NCBI GenBank assembly: GCA_020698575.1
Contig: CM036251.1
Location: 17,519,288-17,583,287, forward strand
Source: Bostrychus sinensis
Taxonomy: Eukaryota > Chordata > Actinopteri > Gobiiformes > Eleotridae
Direction: 5' to 3'
DNA length: 64,000 nucleotides
The notes under the pieces were generated by a model, which saw only the letters and a list, made by a program, of their open reading frames with translations, ran no database searches and was not told where the DNA came from. Below are positions 47,801 through 58,706 of this stretch, piece by piece. How positions within the stretch are numbered: the stretch's first letter is position 1; each line of letters opens with the position of its first letter. Both the position numbers and the translations under genes were made by a program.

Positions 47801-50316
47801 TACAAAATAAATGCTGTAAAAACACTTTTGTTCTTCCTACATGCATTTTAGAAAGATGTATGTATAATGCTAAAAACATTTCTTTCATTATAAATTTTGT
47901 TATTAAGCTTTCCAAGGACATTCTATTATTTCTGTTTCAATAGAGTTTGTTGACGTACCAAGTGAGCTCTTAAACTCTGTGGGACTCTCAGGGACAATAT
48001 CACAGCAATTAACGTCAACAATACTAATTATGACAAAATTGGTCTCTAATGAAATACGCACAATTATAAAGGTCACCTAACCTATTTTTTTATGTGTATG
48101 AGGGGGGTTACACACTTTTAAGTGTACTTAATAGCTTTTATCCAAAAAAAAAAAATAATTACTTTGTAATTGTTCAGAGTGAAAAAACTCTATATCAGTA
48201 CAAGTCCAACAGGTGTACAAATGTATACAGCAGGTCTAGACCCAGAGTACTCTGGTGACTCTCAGTTGACTCTGTATGTACTGTATTTTGTCATCCACTG
48301 TCCAGTCTCTGGCTGTAGTCTGATCCAAGCTGTTTTGCTATTGGCTGACTGTATTCTAACATCGACCATTATTATGCCTACAATTTGCAACAATTATATA
48401 CACTGTAAAATATGCCTTTATTTAAGCAATAAAGTCAGCTAGTTCTGATAAATTTGAAAAACTAAAGACTATTAAGGCCTATGCTTCAAACACTTATCTT
48501 AGTGTCAAATTAATTACTTGTTTTTATTCACATACCTGTTTACAAATATAAACCTTTACCTATTAATGTGGCTGTAAAACCTTTGTTCAGTTGTCTTGAC
48601 TTCAAAGTTTTCTGTCCTCCTGTCTGTCGTATCTGTTCCTAAACACAGCCACTGTTCAGAATGAAACTGCTGAATATTTAAAGCAAATGTGTCTTGCCCA
48701 ACTGCTTCAGGGACATTGCTGAGATGTGCCTTGGTGAATTGTGAAAAGCTCACATTAACTAAAGTGGTCACTGTTAACTGCAAAGGTCATGGTGCTAATT
48801 TGACATGACACAGGAGTATTCAGTGTAAACCGGGGCTCAGGGCTGCAGATCTGTAGAGTTTAAATATGAGCAACGATTTTTCTTAATCAGGGAAAAAGCA
48901 AAGATGTAGAACAGGTAAAATTGTAATGTTTTAGAATAAATTGTGTTGATAAATGACATTATCAAAAGTATTTACTAGATATTTAATAACAGTAAACGCT
49001 GTACTGAGGCGTTACTAAATAATTTGGAAAGTATTATTGATTAACTGACTATAAAGTATATTTACCAGCAGTTACAGACATGTTATATAGCCTTATAGGA
49101 CATGCTGTGAATGCTAATTCAATGCATAATCCACATTAGTAGTTTTCCTATCATCAAATATGTTGAGATTTATAAAGAGGTAACTCCTTATTAACAACCA
49201 AGGTCTTGAAACAAATTTGAGAGTTGATAAATTAAGTTTGCATGTTAATTGATATTTAAATATATACATTTTAACCTATTAATGTGTTTTTGTATTACAC
49301 TTTTTAACACTGTATGACTGCTACATTGAGTGGATGAGTACTAAGCATTATGATTATTGGAGAATGGTATCTTCCATATACAGTATACTGAAAGTGTGTG
49401 ATGCAAGTGACAATAAAAGCACTGAAATGAACTGGAGTTAAAAGTTAGTACCTCTACCAGGGACATTATTTTTTCCCACCATTACTACAGTACATTTAGT
49501 TGGTTAGTCGGTCAACAAGATAACTCAAAAATAATGGTCATATTTTGATAACATTTTCAGGAAAGGAAATTTTTTCTTTTTTTTTGGTGTTCAGGACACA
49601 AAGACCCAAAAATATCTAAGTCTGTAACATTGTAAGATAAGGCCAAAGACACTAAGTCCAGACACATGGGGTAGGTAAAGGAGCTAATGATCAGTTTTAG
49701 CAGATTATTATGTTCGTTAGATGTAAGGGGTTTGTGTTTCAATTACCCTTGAACCAGAGTCCAGGTCTTAGAGCCAAAGCCTTGGAGGCCAAGTGCGTCT
49801 AGTTAACACTTAAAAAGTATTTAAAAGTAACAAACTAATGTTATTGAAGATCTATTGGGTTTTTTGGTTTATAATTTTCTGCAGGAAATTGTTTACCTAC
49901 ACATGTTTTGTAATCCTATTCTATTGTAAATATCTCAACAGAAGTAACAACCTCTCAACGGTGAATGCAGTGATGGAGCAGGATGACACGTTGATGCCCA
50001 GATACTGTAGGTAGGTGATGCCCAGGCAGCCAGCGTGTCCGAACACCCACGTCCCGGTCAGACTGTCCGCCACGTTGGGCAGTCCCGCCGCTACCAGCAC
50101 CGTCAGGTCCGCGATGGCCAGACTCACCAGGTAGCAGTTGGTGGGCGTCCTCATGTGGCGCGTAGTGAGGACGACCATCACCACCATAATGTTTCCGATT
50201 ATACCCACGCTGCATACCAACAGGACCAAAAACACGGACACTGTCTTGTACTCCAGGGATTCACTCACGCTCGGGCTTAAGGAGATGTTGGTGGGGGTGT
50301 CCACGCTGTCTGACAT
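35754..50316 (-). CDS. trhr2: Thyrotropin-releasing hormone receptor, TRHR2-like; five coding exons, 441 aa
   Basis: Class A GPCR for the tripeptide TRH; known TRH receptors act at the plasma membrane through Gq/11 and phospholipase C. Spliced CDS: 50316-49952, 47782-47650, 47580-47429, 46372-46252, 36308-35754. All junctions are GT-AG and all phases agree (1326 nt, 441 codons plus stop). Seen in the protein: an N-terminal N-glycosylation sequon at N10; TM1 near 26-50; TM2 59-80; TM3 97-119; the ERY motif at 121-123; the C97/C175 disulfide pair; a TM6 WMPYR motif at 273-277; NPVIY at 310-314; and a 100-residue Ser/Thr-rich tail. Residues that contact TRH in mammalian TRHR appear conserved (Y105, N109, Y276, R300). 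The N-terminus and TM3 closely follow TRHR. I chose TRHR2 because of the divergent third loop and tail; type 1 or type 3 cannot be excluded without a tree. A plus-strand gene lies inside intron 4. Confidence 0.93.
36760..37036. repeat. Composite retroposon fragments in trhr2 intron 4
   Basis: 36760-36855 is the complement of the repeat at 29105. 36890-37036 ('gagaacatgcaaactccaca', 'gaacctgggaccttcttgct', 'gtgctaaccattaggccacc') is the 3' part of the family at 11998-12277. Confidence 0.6.
38861..38884. repeat. (AT)n microsatellite
   Basis: About eleven AT units followed by a T tract, in trhr2 intron 4. Confidence 0.9.
39619..40069. mobile_element. hAT-like MITE in trhr2 intron 4 (451 bp)
   Basis: Starts CAGGGTTCATA and ends TGTACAAACCCTG, near-complementary. 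Interior carries repeated 'catgacttttcca' and 'aaaacttttcca' motifs. TAGTAT borders both ends (39613-39618 and 40070-40075). Confidence 0.6.
40640..40815 (+). repeat. Local duplicate A (partner at 42790-42950)
   Basis: Shares with 42790-42950, in order, 'ttttactgatt-tctgtgtca', 'aagt-a--ctcata', 'gacag-a' and a 21-nt identical run (40776-40796 equals 42915-42935). The partner lies just upstream of exon 3 of the nested gene. Confidence 0.7.
41619..41627 (+). promoter_or_regulatory. TATA box of the nested tail-anchored protein gene
   Basis: TATAAATAG about 77 nt upstream of the start codon would place initiation near 41650, just after the upstream in-frame stop, leaving a 5' UTR of about 50 nt. 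Confidence 0.5.
41704..41783 (+). CDS. Exon 1 of the tail-anchored protein gene
   Basis: 80 nt, 26 codons plus two bases. Starts MDAFATEKSL and ends QQLDH before the strong donor CAG|gtaagta. Polar and slightly basic, with no signal peptide. Confidence 0.68.
41704..43186 (+). CDS. Unrecognised three-exon gene, 128-aa predicted tail-anchored protein
   Basis: Assembled from splice signals: 41704-41783, 42116-42219, 42984-43186 (387 nt, 128 codons plus stop). Donors CACAG|gtaagta and AAAG|gttaga; acceptors tatttag and accctgcag. The phases 2/2 and 1/1 match, and no stop occurs across the joins. ATG 41704 is the first Met after an in-frame TAA at 41644. The product has a polar N-terminus, a basic stretch (KRRPLHRSRP, about 28-37), an acidic leucine-rich segment (LLDNLDEDILALLLEE, about 67-82), a lysine-rich segment, then one hydrophobic segment from about 110 to the last residue (128). 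That is tail-anchored (type IV) topology. It lies wholly inside trhr2 intron 4, antisense to it. A TATA box and poly(A) signal bracket it. I do not recognise the family. A non-functional chance model is possible but unlikely given the phase agreement. Confidence 0.72.
42116..42219 (+). CDS. Exon 2 of the tail-anchored protein gene
   Basis: 104 nt, phase 2 in, phase 1 out. Only the frame dictated by exon 1 stays open through to exon 3; it encodes a basic run then a segment containing WTTFTFGLCGLDSS. GC content is visibly above the flanking intron. Confidence 0.66.
42790..42950 (+). repeat. Local duplicate B, immediately 5' of nested-gene exon 3
   Basis: Same-orientation partner of 40640-40815, about 2.1 kb apart, ending about 35 nt before the exon 3 acceptor. 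No exon-like sequence follows copy A. Confidence 0.7.
42984..43186 (+). CDS. Exon 3 of the tail-anchored protein gene, with stop
   Basis: 203 nt, phase 1 in. Contains the acidic leucine-rich segment, the lysine-rich linker (KAKWKKMMAKLFSKQKAK) and the C-terminal hydrophobic segment, ending AILFV then TAA. If exons 1-2 were not used, an internal ATG at 42993 would still give a 63-aa membrane microprotein. Confidence 0.74.
43304..43309 (+). terminator. Poly(A) signal AATAAA of the nested gene
   Basis: AATAAA 118 nt after the stop codon, inside a 'gaatttccc...aataaagt' context that resembles the tail of fish retroposons, followed by a TGTC microsatellite. The signal may have been supplied by an old retroposon insertion. 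Confidence 0.55.
43311..43331. repeat. (TGTC)n microsatellite
   Basis: About five TGTC units directly after the AATAAA signal. Confidence 0.85.
44640..44830. mobile_element. Tc1-like terminal remnant in trhr2 intron 4
   Basis: 'caagcttttatttgttt', 'gattattatggcttacagtt' and 'tatctcataaaattagaata' match the 3' end of a widespread fish Tc1-like element. A second 'ccataaattagaatata' end-like copy lies at 44646. Confidence 0.6.
45015..45115. repeat. Diverged retroposon fragment
   Basis: 'tgtagcctttctcagcaact', 'aggtacaccctgaacaatgacc' and 'gtcacagggctagcac' resemble the family at 11998-12277. Confidence 0.4.
46252..46372 (-). CDS. trhr2: trhr2 coding exon 4 (third intracellular loop)
   Basis: 121 nt, phase 2 in, phase 0 out. 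Encodes S217-Q257, starting SPLPNHPEAS and ending SSRKQ, the sequence that precedes TM6 in TRH receptors. Acceptor tgtgcag|C, donor AAACAG|gtttgt. It was required because exon 3 ends in phase 2 while the TM6 exon starts in phase 0. It fits both phases and family position exactly. The loop is basic and GC-rich, unlike the flanking intron. Confidence 0.88.
47429..47580 (-). CDS. trhr2: trhr2 coding exon 3 (ECL2 and TM5)
   Basis: 152 nt, phase 0 in, phase 2 out (AG of S217). Encodes ECL2 with the disulfide cysteine C175 in VLCGYRV, then TM5. Acceptor cacgcag|GTG, donor CTCAG|gtaact. It is separated from exon 2 by only 69 nt (47581-47649), which contain an in-frame TAG and so must be spliced out. 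Confidence 0.9.
47650..47782 (-). CDS. trhr2: trhr2 coding exon 2 (ICL2 and TM4)
   Basis: 133 nt, incoming phase 2, outgoing phase 0. Translates to residues 123-166, starting YIAICHPIKAQ, the classic start of the TRHR second intracellular loop, and running through TM4 to FFLVDIQ. Acceptor catacag|A, donor CAG|gtcagt. No ATG-initiated reading frame covers this exon; it was found by translating the minus strand between exon 1 and the TM6 exon. Confidence 0.92.
49952..50316 (-). CDS. trhr2: trhr2 coding exon 1 (N-terminus to TM3)
   Basis: Encodes residues 1-121 plus two bases of R122: extracellular N-terminus, TM1, TM2, ECL1 with C97, and TM3. The donor GAG-AG|gttgtt splits the arginine codon of the ERY motif (phase 2); reading past it would add unrelated residues and stop at 49921. 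ATG at 50316 is the first Met of the receptor frame. An acceptor-like tttagcag lies just upstream at about 50343, so this exon probably starts in the 5' UTR near 50342. Confidence 0.92.
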
Positions 50317-50342
50317 GTCTACACTCTTTTTTACCTGTTCAC

Positions 50343-53340
50343 CTGCTAAATGTCATACTGCACTTTCCTTCCTTATGTAGAGAGAACAATCTTGTAATTT
50401 GGCTTTTCAACATCTTGAATGGAGCTTGGGCTAATTTATCAGGACTAATGCGTGTTTTCTTGCATCCGAAATGTGTAATTATCTTCTTTTGTGTCAACAA
50501 TACTGTCTTCCCTCTAGCTAATGCAGTGTAGCAACAGTAATAGGTCACTGAGGGTAATTATCCACCTAACACCATTTGTACTTACGTCGCCCCCACTGTG
50601 TCACCTAGAAAGAGAAAATGATCGCGGTTAATAAGACAAGCAAGGGATAGACATTACATTAGTATAGTCATTAGATTATGTACACATTCAATATTATTTT
50701 ACTATCTGTTATTTAAGAATGTTGACATATAGCGTGTCAGCCTTTCAGAGGATTGTAGTTTATTACCATTAATTATGTATATTTTTCACGTGTTTTTCAG
50801 TTATCCATGTGCTGTATGTCTTTCGTCTTTCCATCTGGTTCTTGTGCATTTGATAATGATTCACTGTCAACATGTTATTTACATAAGGAGCCTAATGTAA
50901 ACTGTTTGACTGGAGGCAAACAACATATCTTTCAGTTCATGCATTGACGTGTGCTGTTTAGGCATGCTATACTTATAGATTGTTTAGATTTAATTGGCTC
51001 ATTATCACATTATCCATGCACAAAAGAGGTGCAAAGTAACTAACTTAGATACTTTTGCTCAACTAATTTACTAAGATGGATAAGTGCAATAAGCTTCACT
51101 GAGTTTCATTTAAAGGAAATGTATTATATGATTATATGAAATGAATAATAATGAATTATAAATTGAATTATAATTAATTATACACAATCAAATAAGTTCG
51201 CCGGAGACTTGGTGACATACTATGCAAAATGTGTTGGTTTTGCTTCAAACTATGAATCTTTTTTGATTTTCCTGTTATATAGAAAAATATTTTTTTTCCT
51301 GGTAATACAAGAAAAGAAAAAAAATTCAAAAAGTCCCTAATACTTGAACCTTGAACCTTATTGTCACCTAGAGCAATAGATTAGCACTGAGATTAATGGG
51401 TTTGTTTTTCTTGCACACTGAAAAGGCAAAGCTAAAATTGTTTTAAGTGAAGCTTTAATCCATTTTAGTATGGCACTAATAAGCAGTATTTAAATAAGTG
51501 TCTTTGGTACTGCAGAGCATGCACTGTGACAAGCAGCCCTAATGGTGCTCTCCCAGGGTCATTAGACAGCAAACCAGGCTTAAGTATATATTAACATAAT
51601 ATTTTGTGAAAACAAAACACAGAAATATGCCAACGGTTTATAGCTTTATTATGTAATGATGATGCCTCCTAGTGAATTTCTGCTAAAGTTGCATTCACTA
51701 AAAAACTAAATGGGCAAATCCGAGGGTTGTTCAAGGGTCGCACATATTTCAGATGAGATGACTAAGAAGCCTATCACACAACAACTGCATTAATAAAGAG
51801 CAGAACATCGCCCCCTGTTGAGAAGAAGAGTTATCACGTACACAGTCAGCTGCAGTGAGTCAGCCAGGCCAGTCGGCAGTGCTCTGAACACAACAACCAC
51901 TAATATTACACAAACTAGAAGCACACAAAGAGCGCAGACTTCCGCCTGTCTCTCAAGATATACTGCTCAGACTGATATACAATCATTTACAAAATTCAGG
52001 CTGCAAATGTTTTTTTCCAGACACAGCAAAAACTAATCATCTGTTCATTGGCCCGTTACTAACCCGAAACATGAAATGTTTATCCTAAAAAGACAACCAA
52101 TTACTTTGATTTATCCCACTGACAAACTAACAAAATAGAAAACACTAAATAGTACACGTAAATGATTGCTGGCCTGCCTTGTAAAAAAATGCCAATTGCT
52201 GTTAAATGGAAAAAATAAATTAAGAAAACTTGTGTGTGTGAACATATGGATTTAGTTTTGGACTGAGTTGTCATTTGGTTCTTGCCTCGTTTGCTGCTCA
52301 TATTGCATTACACACAAACATCCTGTGGGAAATAAGAGTGAGCTTCTTATATTTAACAAACTCTCGCAGTGTTTTATAAGTTTTGTTTTTCCGTTTGGAG
52401 TTTGGAGGACTGTGAAACAACTGGAACTGTGTTTGCTTCTTTGCAACACACCTACGCTTTAAAAGTTCAGACAAGCTATTTTAAAGAATAAAAATATATA
52501 CGGCACCTCTCAGTGGATATTGAGCTACAGAATCTGCTCTAATACAGGAAATTGTGATTAAAGTTGTGTCTTCTGGGATAATCAAAGAACTAATTGGGCG
52601 ACCTTTTTTCAATGTACAAAATCCCAGGATGTTTGGAGGTGCTGCAGAAGGCTAATTAAGGAGTGCTACTCTCAAAGTGTTACTATTTGCTCATGTGGCT
52701 GCCCTGGCTCATCCACACTGGGCTTCCCCTCAGGGCTGCCTCTAATAAATTGCAGTGGACACAAAATGAAAAGTAATTTAGTTGAACTATTCGGCCATCA
52801 ATCAGAGCGCATTCATTTTCGTCTACATTACACAACCGTCTCTGAGTCAGCCGCCGCTTGTGTACCATTCTATTTATGCTGTGCTGGTGAATCACTTGAG
52901 GGTAAATCGCCCAACTGAAGGCATTTCTGTTGAACCGTGCTTTAAAGCTGCTCTCACACACAAGAGCAGCTCAGATTTGGAGAGGATAACTTTGAAATGT
53001 CATGTCTCTACAAATTGTTTCAAAACACCAATACAAAGATACGAATGTCCATCACTATTACAAGAATAGAACTAAAGCTCTAACCAGCCAACAATGCCAA
53101 GCACAGATGCTGAATTCTGATTATTGTTATGCCTTGATTTGCCCAACTCATGGATGAAACGTATATCATTTCCAGATCATATTCTTTTTATATATAATAT
53201 GCCTTTAAAAATAAAATTAATTAACCAATAAATATGTTGATCCCAAATGACTTAAAATAAACAGAACAATTAGAGGTGTGACAGTAATGAGTTTGAGCTG
53301 TTCTTAAGGCATTCAGCACCAAAACCAACTAAACAAATCT
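50343..53340. other. Probable trhr2 5' intron, no other gene seen
   Basis: AT-rich, no credible coding frame. It would be intron if the 54.7 kb exon is the trhr2 first exon. Confidence 0.4.
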
Positions 53341-54005
53341 ACAGTCATATGTAAACGTTTGGACACACCTCTGAGGTTAGATAATAATTTACTGCGTCTT
53401 CACAAAAAAAGTTCACAGAGGTATGTCATTCATTTTCTAGTGACATCCGAGTTCTAGGGTGTTTTCCTAACAACATTTTTAGTGTTGAAGTATTTAGGTG
53501 TATGAAATTAAATGAAATATGAAAAAAAATGTCATGTGGGCACATTTATAAATTTGCTGATTTGAATGCATGAAATATCTCAAAATGTATTACTTGCGAC
53601 AAAAAACTTGTTGGATTAGTTAGTTAAGCCTTGAACTTCATAGAGGCGCATTCAATAACGAGAAAAGGTATTTAAGGTGATAATCAGGAAATGGAAGGAC
53701 ACAGGTAAAGTTGATGTTAAGGCCAGATGTGGCAGGCCAAGAAAAATACCAGAGAGACGTAGGCAAGGAATGGTGAGAATGGTTAAAGACAACCCACAGA
53801 TCACCTCCAAAGATCTACAAGATCATCCTGCTGCAGATGGTGTTTCTGTACATGGGTCAAATATTCAAGTTTTCACAAAGAACAGCTGTATGGGAGGGTG
53901 ATGCCACGCCACAAACAGTCACTTGAGGTATGCAAACAACACATTCATCAGATTCATTTTGGAATAAAGTGGTGTGGACTGACATACCTCAAACAAGTCT
54001 AAATC
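53341..54005 (+). mobile_element. Tc1-like transposon remnant with broken transposase
   Basis: Left end-like 'acagtcatatgtaaacgtttggacacacc'. The frame at 53677-53830 encodes the HTH DNA-binding region (IIRKWKDTGKV, RCGRPRKI, VRMVKDNPQITSKDLQ), then drifts into frameshifted pieces resembling the later transposase (KQHIHQ, WNKVVW-D). Catalytic residues are not intact. Confidence 0.75.
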
Positions 54006-54358
54006 TAAATTGCATGTATAAAATTATATTGTGGGAAGGTGGCTGAAAAAACTAATACGACTTCTTTGAAATGAATTACTTATAAATTAACTGATTAACT
54101 GATTTAATCAGATGCTCAAGTTCAATCAGTGCATTTGAAAACCCAAAGATCCTTGAAGTATACATGTTTCACAATTTCAGTGCCTTTGATTATGGTCATT
54201 GCGAAATATATCGATATGGAAAACATGTTTCATAATCCTCATAGGAATAAAAACTCTTCTTTAATCTTTAAAAATAAATATATTACATTTGCTGATCAAT
54301 GATGATTTCAGCGTCAACTGCCAGAAGTTAGTCTTCCTAATCTTTAAAATTGACTGAT

Positions 54359-54388
54359 TTTCTCATTATCATCATCATCATCATCATT
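54359..54388. repeat. (ATC)n microsatellite
   Basis: Run of ATC triplets, 'tcattatcatcatcatc', with no coding frame. Confidence 0.85.
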
Positions 54389-54720
54389 AATGTGAGCAGT
54401 GAAAAAAAATAGTTACGCAAGACCAGGACCTCAGGTGAACAGGGTCTGAATTCACTTCTGGTCTATTTGCTCCTCTTTGTGTCTGTCTGTACTGTATGTC
54501 CACTGCCATTACCTAATAAAGACTAAAATATTAAAATAGTATACATTTGAACAAAGAATAAAATAGAAACAATAACATATCTAACAATAGTTCAGTATAA
54601 CACATTCAAATTAGCTGCTTCAAATTAAATATAACCAAGGAACATAAGAACAACAGCATGTCTGAGTGACATACTGACAGATTTTTAACTTGAACTGAAA
54701 ATTATAATCAGTATATTTAC

Positions 54721-54900
54721 CTGGTTATTGTAGTTTTTCAGATGTGAGATTCCTAGTGGATGAAAGATGAGTAGTAGTTGTTGCGGCGCTGCTCTGTCAG
54801 GTGTGAGTGATGCTGCCCACTGAGGTGTGTGTTACTCCACAATCCTCCGCTCCACCACTGAGTCCTGTCAACAGCACACACTCTGGTCCATACAGGGAGA
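54721..54900 (-). other. trhr2: Candidate 5' UTR exon of trhr2
   Basis: On the minus strand a comparatively GC-rich block ends in a good donor, ATAACCAG|gtaaat, at 54721. TRHR genes typically have a non-coding first exon, and the coding exon 1 has an acceptor-like site at about 50343, so a 4.4 kb intron would join them. The 5' limit near 54900 is a guess. Placement rests only on splice signals and distance. Confidence 0.35.
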
Positions 54901-55179
54901 AGGAGGGTCTGCCTCTTCAAAATAAAAGCACAACGATCACATGTGGCTTCGCGGAGTGGCTTGAAAATTTGATTGAAAGATGAACATTTTGTTTTTTTTA
55001 TTTGCCATGTACGTTTTACAGTACAACAGTATGTCATTGCCACAGTTTGGTTTAACCTCTAAAGATGCAGTGTGTTGCAGTTATCAAAATCAAAATTTAC
55101 TATTATTTTTCATGAAAGTATAAAATATGCCAGATTTAACACCAAATGTTAAATGTTATTTATCTAAATGAAATAGGGT

Positions 55180-55556
55180 TACACGATGAGATGGGTACCA
55201 TTAAACCATACATTTTTGTGGTATCAAAAGAAGTTACAATAATACCGGTATGGATTTTTTTTTTTTTTTTTTTATACAATACCAAGTTTAAATATCTAGT
55301 GGGTCCTTTAAAGTTCCTTCGCATGTGTGATTCAAATAAATAACACTGAAAAAGTCTTACAAACTACTGGTTTAACTTACAGATAAAACTTTTGCTCCAA
55401 AAATGTGTCTTTTATTCAATATTATTGTCTTTTATGATTGTAGAAAATTAATTAGCACTCCATAGGTGTCAGAAAAATTATTGCTCAGATAACGGTATCG
55501 ATATCCAGGTATCATTTAAGTATTGGTATCAAAAAAATCTGAACAGTACCCAGCCT
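55180..55556. repeat. Probable degenerate MITE
   Basis: Left part has 'gatgagatgggtaccatt...taataccggtatgg' and right part 'ggtatcgatatccaggtatc...gaacagtacccagcctta', a pattern of complementary 'ggtac/gtatc' motifs seen in fish interspersed repeats. Ends not clearly defined. Confidence 0.3.
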
Positions 55557-57309
55557 TAGTGCCACCTACACAAAAACATTCCTTGAGCAAAAGCTGCACC
55601 AGTTTAACATAATATTTACTAGACAGCAAAGTATTACCATTACTTTGAAGTAGAACCCGTATTATTGCCCTAACAATAAAAACCTCCAGGGAAAATAAGA
55701 ACAAGCAAGAGAAAGTGTGCAGTATAGCACGGCACACATTTTAAACAGGCAACATGTGAGATAACATGATAAAACAATTAATTAATTTAAGCGTCTTGTA
55801 TAGCCAATTTATAAAACAATTAAAAACAAACAACTTTAAATCAACAATCGTATTTTGAAACTAAAAGAAGGAAGCCATGTGGTGTCTTCATGGTATTGTC
55901 AGTGCATCTGCAGACTCTGTATCATTGTCTCGAGAAGCGCTCACTGCCACAACTACAGCAATCATATCACAAACAAAGAGGATACAGGACACACTTTGTT
56001 AATAAATTTAATTTATTGATTCCATGGCTGTGTCTGTGGAAATTCAACATCTGAAATTGATTAACCATAGCTCCTCAGTCTATATAATGGTATGTTGTGT
56101 GGACTTGTGTGCTCACTTTTACCTTTTAGCAAAACCTCTGGACAAATAACATTAAGTGGAGGTAGAGGATGCAGTAACTAAACTTTCTATATATGTGCAG
56201 CTGTATTGAGCGTTGATTTGACTTTATCATTGCCTATGGTGTCTTTGATTAACACAATGCAGAGGAATATGGCTGGGCAAATATTATATTCTCTTATTAT
56301 TCTGTTCCTTTTACTTCCAGCAAATGTTTTTTATTTGTAAAATAAAAAAAAATCTATATTTAACTGAAGCACACTAATGTTTATTTTCAGTTGCCACCAC
56401 ACAGTTGCTTGCTCTTAAAAAAAAGCACAGATCTATTTTCTTCATTTCTTTGTTTTGTTGAAGGTTTTTTAAGGAATATCTCATTTCTATTCATCTCACA
56501 CTGAGTATTGACAATTATTCATTATAGAAACACTATTTTGTCAAGTAAATTTTCACAAAGCCTCCTAGGAAGAGTCTTCTTTAGTGCAACTCTGACCCTT
56601 AGTGGCAGAAGAGAACATTACAATAGCATATGTCTATAGAAATAGGCTAACCCTGGCTCAATTAATGTTAGCTTACCTTTTACGTTTAAATTCAGTGAAG
56701 ATGAAAAGGCAAAGTGTTATTATTTTGTTCAAAAGTGAAAAGCAGGCAAACGCTTTGAGCCGACCGCTTGCTTATCAGTCTTTAAAATAATGACAAGAAA
56801 AATAAGCGTACAATGTGTAGAGAAGAAAAAAATAATAATAAATGCAACAAAACTGTTTAAAAATTGTTTGAGCTGGTTTGTGAACTTACAAATCTCGCGA
56901 GAATTTAGACAAGGCGCTCCGGCTGTGCAGAAATTGAATCGAAATCTCCCTGCACGGAAATGATGAACTGAATTAAAAACGCATAGAAAAGTGACAGTAG
57001 AGGAATGTTTGCAATGCAAAGCGCAGTTGAAAAAGCACAATATGTTTTTATTTGCTAAGATGTTGTTAGAAAGCAGGTTTATGTAGCTTCTGCATTAAAG
57101 GACAAATCATCATGAACTGTAATACCCAATGCTGCCGCTGAGGGGCAGAGTTGCACCAAAGACGTTCTTTAAAGGATGCGTCAGTTTTTCAGGCTTGTGT
57201 TGTTTTCTTCCTTAATCCAATATGATATTGATATATGATGTTACATTGCACAGCCATCCCCTCTAACCTATTGCTATACTTAAGATAGACATCATTAAGC
57301 ATTAAAGAA

Positions 57310-57670
57310 TAATATAAAGCATTCAAGTTTATTGGTATAGCACATTCATACACTGAGTAATTCAAAGTACTTTACAGGGGAAAAAAGACAAGGTAAAAGT
57401 ACATGGACACGAATTACAATTAAAACAGTAAAATCTAATTTAAAAATTATAATTAAGAATCCATTTTAAATTAAATTAAAAGAGAAGTGTGCAGATAAAA
57501 CACTTTCAGTTGACATATACACAGCTAAAAAGAACAGTTTTAAGTCTGGACTTGAACATTATCAGAGTAGAGTTTTGTCTAACATCGTCAGGGAGACTGT
57601 TCCAGATTTTTTCTGCATTAAACTGAAATGCTGCCTCACCATGTTGTACTAGGTTTTCCAGTAAAGTCAA
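57310..57670 (-). mobile_element. LINE 3' fragment
   Basis: The minus strand at about 57540-57640 reads AFQFNAEKIWNSLPDDVR and FKSRLKT-LFS, the C-terminus of fish non-LTR reverse-transcriptase proteins. The adjoining 57310-57400 ('ttattggtatagcacattcat', 'attcaaagtactttaca') is the usual 3' tail of such elements. Truncated. Confidence 0.65.
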
Positions 57671-57750
57671 ATTATAACTAAGCCAGACCAAATGTAGTCT
57701 TTATTTGCTTTTTAAACATTTAAATTAACTTTAAAATAGTTGTTTATAAT

Positions 57751-58246
57751 CAGAAGTGGAATGTAAGGAGATACTTTTACTCAAGTCATTTACTTAAGTA
57801 CATTTTTTTAAAGAATAGAATAGTACTTTGAGTAATTTTTGCAAAGCATACTTTTTTGTTTTTGTTTTTTATTGGAAATGTTTACTTTTTCTCAATTACA
57901 TTTTTAAAGTCTCAATTGTTCGACTTAAATGCGCACATTCAGTAGGAAGATGTACTTGTAGTAGCGGCTGCAGTAGTAATAGTAATGAGTAATAGTCGTG
58001 GCCGAAGTAATCCTAATAGTAACAGTAGTAATAGTAGTAATAGTAGTAGTAGTAGTAGTAGTAGCAAAGATAATATCTATCTGTTTAATAGTAAAATAAT
58101 GAATAGCAGCTGTATCAGAAGTTGTAGTAGTAGTACCAAGTAGTTTGTAACTAAACTTCATAATCTTTTTTTTTTTTACTTCGACTTAAGTAAGTTTTAA
58201 CTTACTTACTTAAGTACTCATACTTGCAGTACTTCTTCCACTTCTG
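57751..58246. mobile_element. MITE with 11-bp TIRs and 8-bp TSD-like flanks (496 bp)
   Basis: Begins CAGAAGTGGAA and ends with its exact complement TTCCACTTCTG. Flanks TTTATAAT and TTCACAAT agree at 6 of 8. 'acttaagta' motifs lie near both ends and a (TAG)n microsatellite lies inside. Confidence 0.65.
58023..58065. repeat. (TAG)n microsatellite
   Basis: Imperfect then perfect TAG/TAA triplets, inside the 57751-58246 element. Confidence 0.85.
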
Positions 58247-58645
58247 TTCACAATAGCTACCTTTGCTTGTGCCTTCCACTCTGTTCATCCTGAGAGCACC
58301 TGAGTCACTCAGCACTGACCTGACGTGAATGTGGGTGTATGTATGACTAAGAGCCACCCTGTATTGTTATACTGGAGCTGAAAAATTGAAAAAAGTCAGT
58401 GAAGCAAACATTAAGAGATATCCAAACCTGTTGTTCAGCCTGCACACCTGTCACACCCAAATACATAAAAGACCTCACTGACTGGAGGCCAAAAATACCA
58501 GGCATTACATATGTAAGCTTCTGTTGGTCTATGGCACCTTGCAGAGAGGGCCTGAGCTGTGACTCACACCACTAAATAAAGGTTTGTGACAGGACAGCCT
58601 CGTCAAGCTATTTCACATGGACCTATATAGTATACAGTAGTTAAG

Positions 58646-58706
58646 TACACTCACTGGCCACATTATTAGGTACAGGGTCTGCCTAATAAAGTGACCAGTT
58701 AGTGTA
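58646..58706. mobile_element. 61-bp foldback MITE core
   Basis: 'tacactcactggccacattattaggtac' is followed after a short spacer by the near-complement 'cctaataaagtgaccagttagtgta'. This short palindromic repeat is widespread in fish genomes. Confidence 0.65.

Noticed and set aside
47401..47943. 180-codon plus-strand frame
   Set aside because: Antisense shadow of trhr2 exons 2 and 3; the minus strand gives clear receptor sequence.
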